NCBI GenBank assembly: GCA_029721515.1
Contig: CM056553.1
Span: 4,601,001-4,665,000, forward strand
Source of the DNA: Synanceia verrucosa
Taxonomy: Eukaryota > Chordata > Actinopteri > Perciformes > Synanceiidae
DNA length: 64,000 nucleotides
Direction of reading: 5' to 3'
The translations under genes and the position numbers were made by a program. This document shows, in pieces, positions 13,629 through 25,402 of this stretch (its first letter is position 1; each line of letters starts with the position of its first letter). Under the pieces are notes generated by a model, which ran no database searches, had not been told where the DNA came from, and saw only the letters and a list, made by a program, of their open reading frames with translations.

Positions 13629-15167
13629 ATAGGTATAGGATTACAGGGTTAGGCTTATGGTAATAAAATGCATATTTCCCGCTAGAAATGTGAGCAAAAC
13701 GCACCCGAACTCATAAACTACTCCACTGAAAACGTAACGTGTGTCCGCTGAAAATGTAAGGAATGTTCGACATTTTCACAGACAGAGCAGCCTGCATCGA
13801 ACGGCATATGATGTCCGAATTACATGGGTTATGTGCGAATTTTAGTTCAATATTTTTCATACTGATTTGTACGAATATTTCATGAGACCAGGTTGACACA
13901 GGACATGAACAGCAGCCTCCTGTTTGAAAGTGTATGTTTTTAAACCCACCCATCCACCTGATCTGCATCCTACACAGACTTTGTGTATGTGGATTACATG
14001 CAAATTGAAGCCCCAAAATTACTCACAGACTGTGGGAGTCATTGGCGACCTGCTGCCAAAAAAAAAACACTTTGACGTATTGTTACGTGAGATAAGTTAC
14101 CCACATCACAATTCTAACTGAATTGTTGACAAAAGTATTGTACAAAGCATATTGATAAAAAAGAAAGGGATTGTGAAATTCAACTTGAAGCAGAAAACAA
14201 AAGGAAAAACAATACTGGCCTGACAACAGGCGTCTCTTCTTCACAAAGAGACTTTAAAATTCTCCAGTAATATTAAAACAAGTTCGCTAAGGTTCATAAT
14301 GGATCTTTCGACAGCAGCCATGTGGGAAATCAGATCACGGAGCAGCTCAAACTCAAGACAGACGACCAGAATTTTTGATGTGCCATTCAGTCGTCCAACA
14401 GGCAGATCATTGATCATTTCGGCAATTTATGGCCACCGTGACTCCCCTAAAACTGAATGCCAAGCAGCTGATCTGGTGGAACTTTCACTTCTAAACTTTT
14501 TGTGGTACAAAGTGTGTTTCATCCATGTGCTGTCTGCTACACATTAGTATCATAGCAGTGTAAATTATGTATTTTATTCATATCCCTGTGTTCTTTCCTC
14601 GTCAGCGGCTCACAGCGAGGTCACCCTGCCTTGTCCTTTACCAGGCTACGGATATCTCAAAGTAATTACAAGCAGCAGATCTATTAGAGTCCACGCCGTG
14701 AAGACAAAGGGGGTGAACTGCGGTGGTCAACAGTAAGAGCATTAACGCTGCCCCCGACATCTCATCATTATCCCAGCACAAATCTAAAGCTCAATAAAAT
14801 GCAAATCAAAATCACCACTGCTCTCTCTCCAAGAGATTTATACATTAAAGTGCAGCAATAAAAGGAATCCGCCAAGGTTTAAGGTCATGTTGAAAGAGTG
14901 TAGAGTAATGGAATATAGAATGAGGCAAGATGGCTGATTCAATTAGCTGTGTAGCATGCAGGTATCAGATGTTTTAATCAGCTCAGAGGCTGCATGTGAC
15001 TGGAGATTTACACACTTCATATATATGATTTACTGCAGCGCCATGCTCGTCTCTTCTCATTAGAGAGGGAATTTCTTTTGGGCCTTCTTGCATGTTTCTA
15101 TATGAGCGACAACAAGGGGAGTGCCGGCTGTGTTAAAGGAGCCAATCGTTTTCCAGCTCACTCTTTT
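13629..15167. other. Intergenic sequence with a regulatory-looking stretch at 14560-15160
   Basis: No gene seen. 14560-15160 is non-repetitive with mixed composition and includes the octamer ATGCAAAT, TTTAATCAG and many TAAT cores. It may be a conserved enhancer; unproven. Confidence 0.3.
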
Positions 15168-15793
15168 CCCTACTAAAAGCTGATAAAACTGGCTGGTTGA
15201 TGGTTTTAGATGGTCTTGCCCACCCTGACCAGCTAATACCAGCCCGACCAGTTAAGACCAGCCCGACCAGTTAAGACCAGTCCGACCAGTTCATACCACC
15301 CTGACCAGCTAATACCAGCCCGACCAGTTAAGACCAGCCCGACCAGTTAAGACCAGCCCGACCAGTTAAGACCAGTCCGACCAGTTCATACCACCCTGAC
15401 CAGCTAATACCAGCCCAACCAGTTAAGACCAGCCCGACCAGTTAAGACCAGTCCAACCAGCAAATACCAGCCCGACCAGTAAAGACCAGCCCGACCAGTT
15501 AAGACCAGCCCGACCAGTTAAGACCAGTCTGACCAGTTAAGACCACTCTGACCAGCTAATACCAGCCTGACCAGCTAAGACCAGTCCGACCAGTTAAGAC
15601 CAGCCTAACCAGCTAAGACCAGCCTGACCAGCCTGACCAGCTAAGACCAGCTTGACCAGCTAAGACCAGCTAAGACCAGCTTGACCAGCTTGACCAGCTA
15701 AGACCAGCTGACCAAATCCTATCTAAAACCATCAAACCAGCTAAAACCAGCCCAAACTGGTCTAAGCTGGTCTACCCTGTCTTTTTAGTAGGG
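15168..15793. mobile_element. Non-autonomous DNA element with a 19-bp minisatellite core
   Basis: Inverted ends CCCTACTAAAA (15168-15178) and TTTTTAGTAGGG (15782-15793) enclose a minisatellite with period 19, about 26 units from near 15219 to 15720. Typical units are GACCAGTTAAGACCAGCCC, GACCAGCTAATACCAGCCC and GACCAGTTCATACCACCCT. A higher-order block starting ACCACCCTGACCAGCTAA recurs at about 15296 and 15392. Just inside the ends, GATGGTTTTAGATGG at the left mirrors CTAAAACCATCAAA at the right. No target-site duplication is clear. Confidence 0.75.
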
Positions 15794-16194
15794 TTGACAA
15801 GCTTAGATATTCAGGGGGATTGTTTTCTTATATCACTAATCACAACTTTAAAAAAAAAAACTGCCTTCAGTGTTGAAGCTCTACACACATTAGCATACCT
15901 CCCACACCCTCCACATGCTGGCCTTTGAGGAGCCATGCTTTCTTACTTTCACATTTAATCCAATTCATTATTGTGGGCCCCCCTCAGTACGCTGGGCTGT
16001 CAGGGGAGACAAAAGCCCTGCCAAATATGGATGCGTTTTTGTTCCCTTGGATTTGTGCTGCCATTCCCTGGGGATACTGCATACCCTCCCCACCCCCACC
16101 GCATACATACACTCACCTTCAGGAGGGTGAAAAAATACCTGGGGCTGCTCATTGTATCACCTTTTCCATGGGTGGAAATGGCATTCAGAAAGGA

Positions 16195-16237
<43 letters not shown>

Positions 16238-16696
16238 GATGCAGGTTTGTTTTGAATTTTTCAAAATAAGACACAAGCACATGCAATGTTTGCTCGTTGT
16301 GTCATGATGCAGTATTATTTTAAACCTCACCAACCTCGACTCCAATAAAACGCATATAGATAATAGCGGTTTCTTTTGCCAAATACATACTTGGGGGAAA
16401 TGTAATTGCTGCATGGATTAAATTTACTGGCAGCGTTTTTCCCCAACGGTCTTCACTACCTGAGCTACACATGTTGTTGGTTTGAAGCAATTATTCTTAA
16501 TTGTTTTGTTAAATATTGAAAACACATGTCCTGCCTCACGCTTTCACTCATAATTTTTCAAGATTTAACCAAGACCATGATCTCAAGGGCTTTGACTTGC
16601 TTGAATATAACCATAAAAAAACAATCATGTTTTAGTTACCAGAAATGGATAGGTTGAAAAATTAAATGTGTTGACACTGAGGGTTTTGCAGATTCA
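15794..16696. other. Intergenic sequence with a (TA)n tract
   Basis: No gene seen. 15890-16110 is GC-moderate and unique and may be regulatory. A (TA)n tract lies at 16194-16238. The rest is AT-rich without recognisable structure. Confidence 0.5.
16194..16238. repeat. (TA)n microsatellite
   Basis: About 45 bases of nearly pure TA with one CA interruption. Confidence 0.95.
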
Positions 16697-16970
16697 TTAA
16701 CTCTTTGAGTGCCACTGACGTATTTGGACGTCATTTAAATCAGAGCTTGAGTGCCCTAGACATATAAACATATATATACAGTACGTCGAATTGTTTTTTC
16801 AGCAGCGGGTCGCCAATCGTGGTCTCTCCGCAGAGATGTAGTGGAGCATAAAGACAAGGTTTCTTTACAAAGAGTGGATTTTGGTGAAAGTGGCCTCTGA
16901 TAACACAAGAATCGAACCAGGTAAAAAAATAACGGTTTATTTCATCATGAAATAGAGTCTCTTCTTTCAT

Positions 16971-18059
16971 TAGAGATGTATGATATATGATATCGGCTCC
17001 GATATTGCCTAATTAGATATCTGATGAATGAGGACAATCCAGCATACCGATCCAGTCACTTCAGTTCTGTTTGCAACGCTGGTTACATCATGGTAGGCCT
17101 GTGCAATTAACCTAATTTTGCAAACTCGCTCCCCCCGCCAATGCACCTACCCTCACTGATCACGGCAAATCCGCTCCCCCGCAGCAATCCCGCTACCCTC
17201 ACTGATCACCACAATCCCGTCGATCACTCCTTGTCCTCTGGCATAAAATGTGTCCAAACTGTGGACACAGTGTTCATCTTAACAAGATTAGTGTCTATTG
17301 TTGAATTAAATCAAGTCAACAGAGCAGCGTAAACAACTATGGACAGTACTACATAAGAGGGGTGTGTCTGCTATAAGCACTGACTACTGAAACTGAACTC
17401 TGACTGTTTATGCAATGCTTCTGTCTTTTACAACTGTCTATTATGTCTTTATATATTCACTTTAATCAGGAGAAGCACTGAAACCTCCAAATAATTCATA
17501 ACAATAATAAAAAAGTTCTGTTTCTGCGTCTAGCTTTAAAAACAGGATGTTACTAATATTACTGTTTATATTTCATATCAAACACCATATGCAGTGTTGT
17601 TTTTTGAGAAACGATGAATAAATTCAACTCAAAAATAATCCTTTGGATAATGGTGATGTAAATATTGACCAAAATAATGGTGATAATGATTTTTTCCATA
17701 ATGAAGCAGCCCTAATGCAGAGCACACAGCAGCTAGTGATAAGCAAACACACAGCAACATGCTAGATTTGATATTACATTTGAAAATATCTGTTTGCAGT
17801 GCACTTTACATGGAAGTGTTATTTCTTTTTGCTGCTCATGTACACTTTGTTATTTGTTCATAAATAAATTAAGTACATTTATATGTGTTAATTTGTTACC
17901 CTTTTTTAACAAAGCTAAATGTTTATGTCTAGTCTGATGCCTTCACTCACATGGTAAGGTATACAGTTCATTCATTCATCAGTAGTATCGGATCGGAAAC
18001 GCTCAGCCCAGGTATCGGTATCAGGATGGATCGGAAAAAACTGGATCAGTGCATCTCTA
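16971..18059. mobile_element. hAT-like non-autonomous transposon inserted in MITE copy B
   Basis: Ends are TAGAGATGTATGAT at the left and, reversed, TAGAGATGCACTGATCC at the right. It is flanked by the perfect 8-bp duplication TCTTTCAT (16963-16970 and 18060-18067), the hAT signature. Subterminal ATATCGGCTCCGATATT and GTATCGGTATC motifs recall the fish hAT group with ATCGG-rich ends. No transposase ORF. A second element is probably nested at about 17094-17714. Confidence 0.85.
17094..17714. mobile_element. Element nested inside the hAT copy; related copy near 59869-60577
   Basis: Starts TAGGCCTGTGCAATTA and ends AATGAAGCAGCCCTA. About 470 bases, including the palindromic GTCCAAACTGTGGAC, match 59890-60390 closely. 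The two copies have different outer ends, and the expected target-site duplication is not clear, so the borders are approximate. Confidence 0.55.
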
Positions 18060-18106
18060 TCTTTCATTTGAGACAAAATATGAAATATTCTGTGGCTGGC
18101 ACTCAT

Positions 18107-19376
18107 AGTTATACACATAGTTATAAACACATAGTTCCTCTTTTTGTTGATGAAAGTATGTTGCCTAAATGATGTATTTGCAAAAGCCAATTAGTTGTAT
18201 AATAACAGATTTACTAAAATCTAAAATGATGCACTTAGAAATAATCGAGTGGTCTGCATGTTTAATTTCTATTTGCAAAGTCTTCCACATTTTTTCCATA
18301 CTGTCTAAAACTCATATTATGCTCATAAAGTGCAGAAAAAGCCCATGGCATAACCATTACTTGCATTGAAGAGATGCAAAAAAAAAGTACAGTTGTTTGA
18401 CTAATTGCTAATGCTAATTCCTCTGCTCATTATGGAATAAACAACAGCACATGTTGTTAGCGCATGTTTTTCAATAAGCTGAGGCTGACTGTATTTAAGT
18501 GATTTATGAATTATGGAAGGTTATAATTCTTTATTTAAACTTTAAATAAAACAATAGCAAATTATTTGGGGGAGAAGGGTTTAAGAGTTTCAGCCCCCCT
18601 TAAATTGGCCTAATGACGCCACTGCTGGTGCAGCTTTGTGCATGTCGGTAAATGAAGAGAAGATATCAAAGTGTCACTTCCATCCCTGTCCAGCTTTTTT
18701 AATGAAACCTCCTCTAACAGCACAAACACATCCTTTGTCCAAAAGAAGAACTCAGTCACTCTTGTTCAGTTTGCAGCTCTCTGTGGCTGCAGTGCTACCA
18801 ATTACCCAGCATGAGTGATAGGCGGTGGCGTGGAGGGCTTGGGCATACAACGGGGTCACTGATGCTAGGTCTCAATTAACCACACAGCTACACATGGGAT
18901 CTGCCATGGCCCTTATCTTGTATTTATGGAATAACACAGAGACAAACACAGAGCACTGTCAAGAAGCAAGACCCACGAGGTCAGCTGGTGTTACTGCTGG
19001 ATATTTACAGCTGGTGCACAGGAACAGACAACTTCACAGAAAAGTTGTATTGGAAAATATGAGGAAGCTCCCAGAACTTTGTTTGGTGTCTGAGTTAAGG
19101 GAGAAAGCACACCTACAGATGACATCATGTTGAAAACTTTTGTAAGTAATTTATTTAGGTAATATTAGCTTACAGATGAACAAAGGCCTTGAAAGGCAAA
19201 AATATCAAGCACATTTGGACTCAAGTCATTTTTGTATGTTTATCATGTGAGATTAATCCCTCTCAGTTCATTTAACATATTATGGTTAATTTCTCTGATG
19301 ATTGACTGATAATCTCACGGTGACAAGAATCCAGGTTTCACTTTGAATTACATTTTAACTCTAGGCAAGAAAGTAA
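18107..19376. other. Intergenic sequence, no gene seen
   Basis: AT-rich unique sequence. The 102-codon ORF at 18825-19133 has no family signature and no splice support. Confidence 0.5.
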
Positions 19377-19645
19377 TTAACTCTTTGAGCGCTATCGACG
19401 TATATATACGTCAAAGTGTTTTTTTTTTTCCAGCAGGCACAAAGGGGCGCTCTCACACAGCCTGTAAGTAATTGGGGGGCTTCTGGGATTTGTAGTCGGA
19501 GCATAAAGAGATGGTATACACCACAGAGATCAAAGCAGGAAGTGGAGACGATCAAGATTAGAGAGCAAAACAGAATCTGGGCAAAAAGTGGTGATTTTGG
19601 TGAAAGTGTCCTCTACTCTACCTCTGATAAAACAAGAATGGAACT
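19377..19645 (+). mobile_element. TTAA-type MITE, copy C (left two-thirds)
   Basis: Begins TTAACTCTTTGAGCGC, then the subterminal palindrome GACGTATATATACGTC, and follows the family through CACAGAGATCAAAGCAGG to AACAAGAATGGAAC. It then diverges; the right end is missing. Confidence 0.8.
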
Positions 19646-20974
19646 GTTCTTAAACTGGTGAAAAAAAAACTCAAAATTTCGTTTGAAGAGTAGATGATCA
19701 AGAAAATTCACAGAAAAATTCAAATCAAGTGCAGCAGATTTAAAAGTATGAGATAAACCATCTTTTGAACAGCCCCGGCTATAGCCTGTCCCAGCATGCA
19801 TTGGGATAGAGGTGAGGTACATCCAGTCTACCACGGGGCTTTTATTGGAATATTAAAATCAGTAAATCAATGTTATATTCAGGGGCTGCTGCTAATCTAC
19901 ATTGTTAAAGGTCACGCTACACACAGTGTCAGATACTATACGTTTCTGTACCTCACAGCCTCACCCCGTCTTATCGTAGTAAACAACAGATGTTCACTCC
20001 AATATTAAAAGAAATACAGCAATTTCTCCTCCCAATAATCTCCCTCCTGCACGTGAGCCTCAACATAATGAGCTTTGGCAGATTAAAAATTGTAATCCAT
20101 GTCTTAATGGCCGCGGCATTTTTGTCTTGCTTCATTATGGAGATTTAATGCAGACACAAAAGCTTTCAAATCATTTTTTATGACAAGTGAAATGCAATCA
20201 AAGCTTGCATTATGAGGTTGGTTAGGCGACTCTTAAGGCTTTGTGGGATCCAGTTTGCTTCTAGAATCCAAGAACTAACAGTGAAAAACACACAGCGTGC
20301 GTGTAGATCAAGCTAATTATAGTAGCTTCTGTCTTCTTGAATGTCCACAGATTATTATGGTGTCTGCACTTGACAGGAATAAGCTGTATAACATATGATA
20401 ATGTGCACCAGTGTGAATAATATGAGGTTGAGTCCATATTCTGCTCTTGACGACAGGATGCAGTTCGATTCCTAATACCAAACAAACTTATAGCTGCTCT
20501 CTGACACTCTCTCAGGAGCTATAAATGGACTTTGCATGTGGATTAGATGAAAGCTTACGAGCCAGTGCAGAAAAACATTGACAACTTGTTAAAAGATCAG
20601 CTTGTAGATCAAATTTTACATATGGCAGAAAGGCTAAACTCAGCAACAAAGCAACAGCAATCAAAGCTTTCAAAATTTACTGTAACTAGTTTGTATGGAA
20701 ACACACATTTATTTTACCAGCTTAAATTACAAAGAGAGGCTGCCACAAAGATCAGCTTTCATTCCTGTTGTAGAATTAGCTGATTTTTTTTGAATTTCTG
20801 ACACTTTTGTCTCAAAATGTCAGTTTTGTTAGTTTTTTGAGTTTCAGTTTTCAAAAAAAATCTGATGAAAAGAAAATTCAACATCCAAAAATTTGCTTGA
20901 AAAAATCAGCATCAAAAAATTCGACTGCAAAAAAATCACCTGCGAAAAATTTTGTCTAAAAAGAGACCCAGACA
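19646..20974. other. Intergenic sequence with a regulatory-looking stretch at 20040-20260
   Basis: No gene seen. 20040-20260 is unique, with several TAAT/ATTA cores and a CACGTG E-box. 20790-20970 is A/T-homopolymer rich. Confidence 0.3.
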
Positions 20975-21302
20975 GGACGGCACGGTGGTGTAGTGGTTAG
21001 CACTGTCGCCTCACAGCAAGAAGGTACCGGGTTCGAATCCCGGGCCCGGGGCCTTTCTGGGGCCCGTGTCTGCGTGGGTTCTCTCCAGGTACTCCGGCTT
21101 CCTCCCACCATCCAAAAACATGCATGAGGATTAGATTAATTGGCTAATTTAAATTGACCGTAGGTGTCTGTCTCTATGTGCCCTGCGATGAGGTGGCGAC
21201 TTGTCCAGGGTGTACCCTGCCTTCCGCCCTAAGACAGCTGGGATAGGCTCCAGCCCCCCCCCCCCCCGCGACCCTATGAGGATAAGCGGTAGATAATGGA
21301 TA
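20975..21302 (+). mobile_element. tRNA-derived SINE, copy 1
   Basis: The head contains a polymerase III A-box (TGGTGTAGTGG) and B-box (GGTTCGAATCC). The middle contains GGTTCTCTCCAGGTACTCCGG, and the 3' part contains GGCTCCAGCC followed by a C-run of about 16, then GATAAGCGGTAGATAATGGAT. The same layout is widespread in teleosts, and the tail resembles L2-clade LINE tails. No clear target-site duplication was found. Confidence 0.85.
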
Positions 21303-21629
21303 ACATCCAGGTAATGCAATCAATCCCTGACTCAAACATCCAATGTCTCGGTCTCTTTGATTATTTTGCAGTAGAGTTTTTTGATGCTGAATTTTTAAAG
21401 CTAATTTTTTTATGTTGAATAAAAACTGAAGTTTTAGATGTGAATGACAAGTGTCTGACATAAAAATATATGCTAGAAATTCAATGGTTTTGAATTTCAG
21501 TCTGATTTTGATGCTAAAAAAAAAATCATGTTTAGAAATTCAAAATCAGATGGCACAGATATACCTCCATAAAATAGTAAAGTTACAAATCCAAAAAAAG
21601 AAAACAATGAGCTAAAACCAGATGTTATA
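21303..21629. other. A/T-rich spacer, no gene seen
   Basis: Homopolymer-rich sequence with AAATTCAA-type words similar to those before the SINE at 20820-20970. The SINE may sit inside an older low-complexity unit. Confidence 0.3.
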
Positions 21630-22105
21630 AAGAAGTCTAGTTGTATAAAAGTCTATACAAAATGATGCTACTTCTCTATTTATTTATTACCTCAGTAAAC
21701 ATTGTAAGCATGGTCCCAATCACTAGTTTCAAGTCTTCGTCAATACAACATGATGTTCGTTTAGTAAATTATGCTCCCATTTCGAGTCAGACAGACCACG
21801 AAGCAGAGGAGGTTTTGAGGTGGGGTTACGTTGTGATTGACAGGTCACTTCTTTGGCGTTGTCTGGTCTGGAAGTTGTTCCTGTTTTCGTCTTTATGCCT
21901 CTCACACTTCAGGTCATGATGTTAATTATAACGTTGTTCAGCCAATGTCTTATCCAGCATTCAGCTGTACTTCTCCACCCTCTTGTGTCTCATTCTGGTT
22001 GCAAAAAAAGCAAGATGGCAACTTCCAAATAACAATATGTAGTCATAGTCCACAAACCAATGGGTGAAGTCACAGTGACTATGTCTTATATGCAGTTTAT
22101 GGCTT
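21630..22105. repeat. Dispersed teleost repeat with 'CCAATGGGTGAAGTCAC' block
   Basis: From memory, the blocks AGCAAGATGGCAACTTCC, CCAATGGGTGAAGTCAC and a degenerate terminal CAGTTTATGG match a repeat common in teleosts, usually bounded by TATAAA..GTCTATGG-type inverted ends. The left border AAGTCTATAC near 21640 fits. No coding capacity. Confidence 0.5.
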
Positions 22106-24604
22106 AACTGCTCTAAAAAGCTCCTTAAAGTTGAGGGGAACAGCAGAGTTGTGGGATTGTTCTCCTTTTAGAAATAGTCTGGATTTATCGTTGCTATAAG
22201 AATGCTGATTATATTTAAATCGACTTACATATTTCTGGGTGTCGATATTCATTTCATATTTTTCCTTCTTGCTGCAGCATTACTGAGTTACTGCGATACT
22301 TTAGGCGTAAGGCCTGGCACATAAAGTACCTTAAATAAAGATCAGGAGAAAGTACAGATTTGGTTCCTTAAAACACTGAGTCTGAACTCATGCATAACAT
22401 TTCACAGTATTCAAACACAGAAACCCAAGTGTCTCGCAATTTCAATCACAGAGCTTTTATTCAAAATTTGCCAATGGCAGAAACACAGCACAATGATTTC
22501 CATTAATTTGACAAGAGTTATATACTCTTTGGAGTCTCATTATGTGGGGTGAAACCTTGAGTGTGTATAAAGAAAAGTCTGGAAGGTGCTTTATGAATGA
22601 ATATAATGCTACTGTAGTACTGCTGAATTTAGCCTTATTCACAGTATGTCGTAAAAACAGTAATTAATAAATAACTCTGTAATTCACAATAAATCCAGCT
22701 GCTGATACCATATTTCAAACTGCATTCACGTGAGAAATGCTGCACCATAACTTGTTTGGTTTGGTGAACAAATAATACAAGCAGCCCACATAGAGCCTTT
22801 CACAACAGATGCTTTTTCGTTCCTCGTTTGTCATCTACTAACAACGCCACAAAATGGATTAAGTGCATTGATTCATTAAAACATTTATGTTTGTTTCCCA
22901 TCTATGAGATTAAAGTTGGACCGGCACGGTGACCTTCTACCTCCCAGCAGCACCGAGGAGAGAGGAAATGGAAGAAAAGGTATTCTGTTTTAAACTGGCC
23001 TTGACAGGTCTGACTTTTCAAAAGGAAGAAAAAGCACTTGGCTAATGAAATGTTGCAAGAGAGGACAAAAAAGAATAACGTTTTGCTGCTTTCTTTTATT
23101 TGAATCTTTACAAAAACAGAAATTTATAGAAAGGACCACACAGATGCAGACATGTCACCACTTTCCCCTCATCCTGCAAAATGCAGCCAAGATGTGATGC
23201 TCACCATCTATAGTTGAAACATTTTAAAGTCATATAAGTGCAATCAGGGATAGTATACCTTTGAAGTACAGTAGACCCATGGATAGCTTTAATGGCGTGA
23301 AATGTGCCACAGAGCAGTTCCACTCACAGTGATTTACAGACCTGTCAGGAAAATCACCAAAATCAGGTCAGTTTTGCACTCAAGGCAAATGGACAACTCT
23401 GGTCCAGACAGATTTAATCAGTGTCTGATTTACAACCTCTAACCACTTAATGTCCCAGTGCCACGTTCACATCATATACTCATTTGTTTTCCTATCAAAG
23501 AACTACAATAAATCTGAAGGGAAAAAGGAACAATTTGGATTGAAGGGTTTTTCTCCTCTGCTCTCAGCTCGCTTACAGAGGATAATGGCCGTGAAATGGG
23601 AGACAGAAAGACAGCAGAGAGAAATCTAATATTATTGTACCAAACACTGCAGTGCAACTGGGCATACAGCAGAGTATTATGGTGTTGCGGTACATGTACC
23701 TGGATTTTGATGTATCTGATAATAACCAACAGTTACTTGTGCTTGAAAAACCCAAAATAGCTAAATGGTCCAACAGCAGCCAGTTTAGCAGGATGATAAG
23801 TTACAAAGCCTTTTTCCCATTAAACACTGGGTTTTGTTTTCATGCTCTGCTTGTTATTGGACACTGAACCCCAAAGGAAAAAAAATACAATGAACAAATA
23901 TTTAACTGCAAATCAGACTGTAGGTTTGTGAAAGGCCAGCAGGTGCAAGTGAAAGCTGTGCGGGAAAAATAGATAGTGCTTTTCTCAACTGCTGTTTTCA
24001 GCACCAAAAATGACCCGTGAACCTGCAGCTTTTCAGGAAATATGGATTTAAAGTGGAAATTAGATCATGACAGCTGGGCAAAATTATGTGGTAGGATTGG
24101 CGGGCCTTTTTGGAGATTGTTTTGCAGCAAAATATTTGGACTTTGTGAAATCCACTTACAGCAATGCTCGAACATGCTGCTGAGAAAGTTGATACCACGC
24201 TTACTGTTTGTCTGTACGTTAAATCTAAAGTTGAAGCCTGTTAGTTTTGTTACCTTTGGACCAGGCTAGCTTCTTTCTCAGTCAAAGCACGCTGTTTGTA
24301 GCGTGACACAGATGTAACATTTATTATGTAATGTGGGGGTTAAATATGTGGTGGTTGGAACTCTTCTTAGAAGGACAAATAGCAGGATGGAGATGGATAA
24401 TTCACCACGCTTCATAACCACAATGACAACAACTTCTTCACTTCCTACCCCTGAATCACATCTCCAAACTAACCAATCAGAAGCTAGGATATCCTCACTC
24501 AGGTAAATGTATGTAAAACTGAAAGGGCAGATTCAGCACAGATACGCTGTAAATATTTAAAGTTATAAATAATAAATATAAACATAGGGCTGGGTACCGA
24601 ACTT
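22106..24604. other. Intergenic sequence, no gene seen
   Basis: Unique AT-rich sequence with chance ORFs only. Confidence 0.5.
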
Positions 24605-24915
24605 TGATACTAGATTCATAGAAACACTGATCCGTCCACCCACTTTCCCAGCATAAGGAGACAAACATCACCAGTAAAACAGAGGATTGATGTCATTACA
24701 GCAGCATTGGAAGCTCAACGTGTGTGTTTAGGTTCATGGTTAGGTTCAATTTTCATTCTCCAAATCAGAATTTAAATCAAAACCCTCCATGAATCTAACC
24801 AACCTGACATTGAATTCATGCTGCATTCATCTGTCTGCTACTGATGTAAACAGTAGCTACATGGTTTGTTGTCTGTAAGACTGGAAGAGCTGGGAGCTCT
24901 AAACTTTGAGGCCAA
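24605..24915. repeat. Dispersed repeat, copy 2 (see 6225-6565)
   Basis: Aligns with 6225-6565 over several blocks, including CTGATGTAAACAGTAGCTAC. The class is unknown. Confidence 0.6.
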
Positions 24916-24989
24916 GTTTTTTTGTGATTATCATGGATAATATTAATATTTGACTGTCAGATTATAAATTGAGAATTCTTTTCTGGATT

Positions 24990-25402
24990 TTGGGACCAGT
25001 TGCATTGCTCTAGCTCCCTCCTACATGAAGTTATGGTTAAAAACACATATTTGACCTTGGTGACCTTGACCTTTTACTGATCTTGACCAAACTGAATTAG
25101 TGACTTCTGGATTTCTATATTAGTTTATTTACCAAATTAGGTGAAGATTGGCTGAAAATTGTACACCCTGGAGCGTTATGCAAAATCGCCATTACTATGG
25201 CGTCACCTTTCATTTGACCTTGATTTAATCAGATTGATTTAATCTTTAATCAGATTTAAGTTAGGCCACTTCTGACCAATCCTGAACATTTCGTCAAAAT
25301 CCCATCTATAACGTTTTGAGTTATTTTGCAGACCAACAAATAAATAAATAAACAAACAAACAATCCCTGGTGAACACATAACCTCCTTGGCGGAGGTAAT
25401 AA
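24990..25402. repeat. Dispersed repeat ending in the hairpin CCTCCTTGGCGGAGG
   Basis: Contains repeated TGACCTTGACCTTT words, an AAACAAACAAACAA tract, and a final ACCTCCTTGGCGGAGGTAAT whose CCTCC/GGAGG arms form a hairpin. I recall this 3' end from repeats common in fish. The left border is uncertain. Confidence 0.5.

Larger units (their letters stand above)
16697..18106 (+). mobile_element. TTAA-type MITE, copy B, split by a hAT insertion
   Basis: The left part, 16697-16970, begins TTAACTCTTTGAGTGCC and aligns with the full copy at 27434 up to the CTCTTCTTTCAT block. The right part resumes at 18060 with TCTTTCATTTGAG and runs through AAATATTCTGTG to GGCACTCA near 18105. The interruption is exactly the element at 16971-18059. 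The terminal TGAGTTAA is decayed. Confidence 0.8.

Noticed and set aside
15219..15720. CRISPR-like array
   Set aside because: The 19-bp units are contiguous and degenerate with no unique spacers, and the sequence is vertebrate; it is a minisatellite.
18825..19133. 102-codon ORF as a gene
   Set aside because: No domain, no splice sites, and composition like the neighbouring non-coding DNA.
20975..21050. Functional tRNA gene
   Set aside because: A- and B-boxes are present, but the sequence continues into a SINE body and tail and recurs at 27928.
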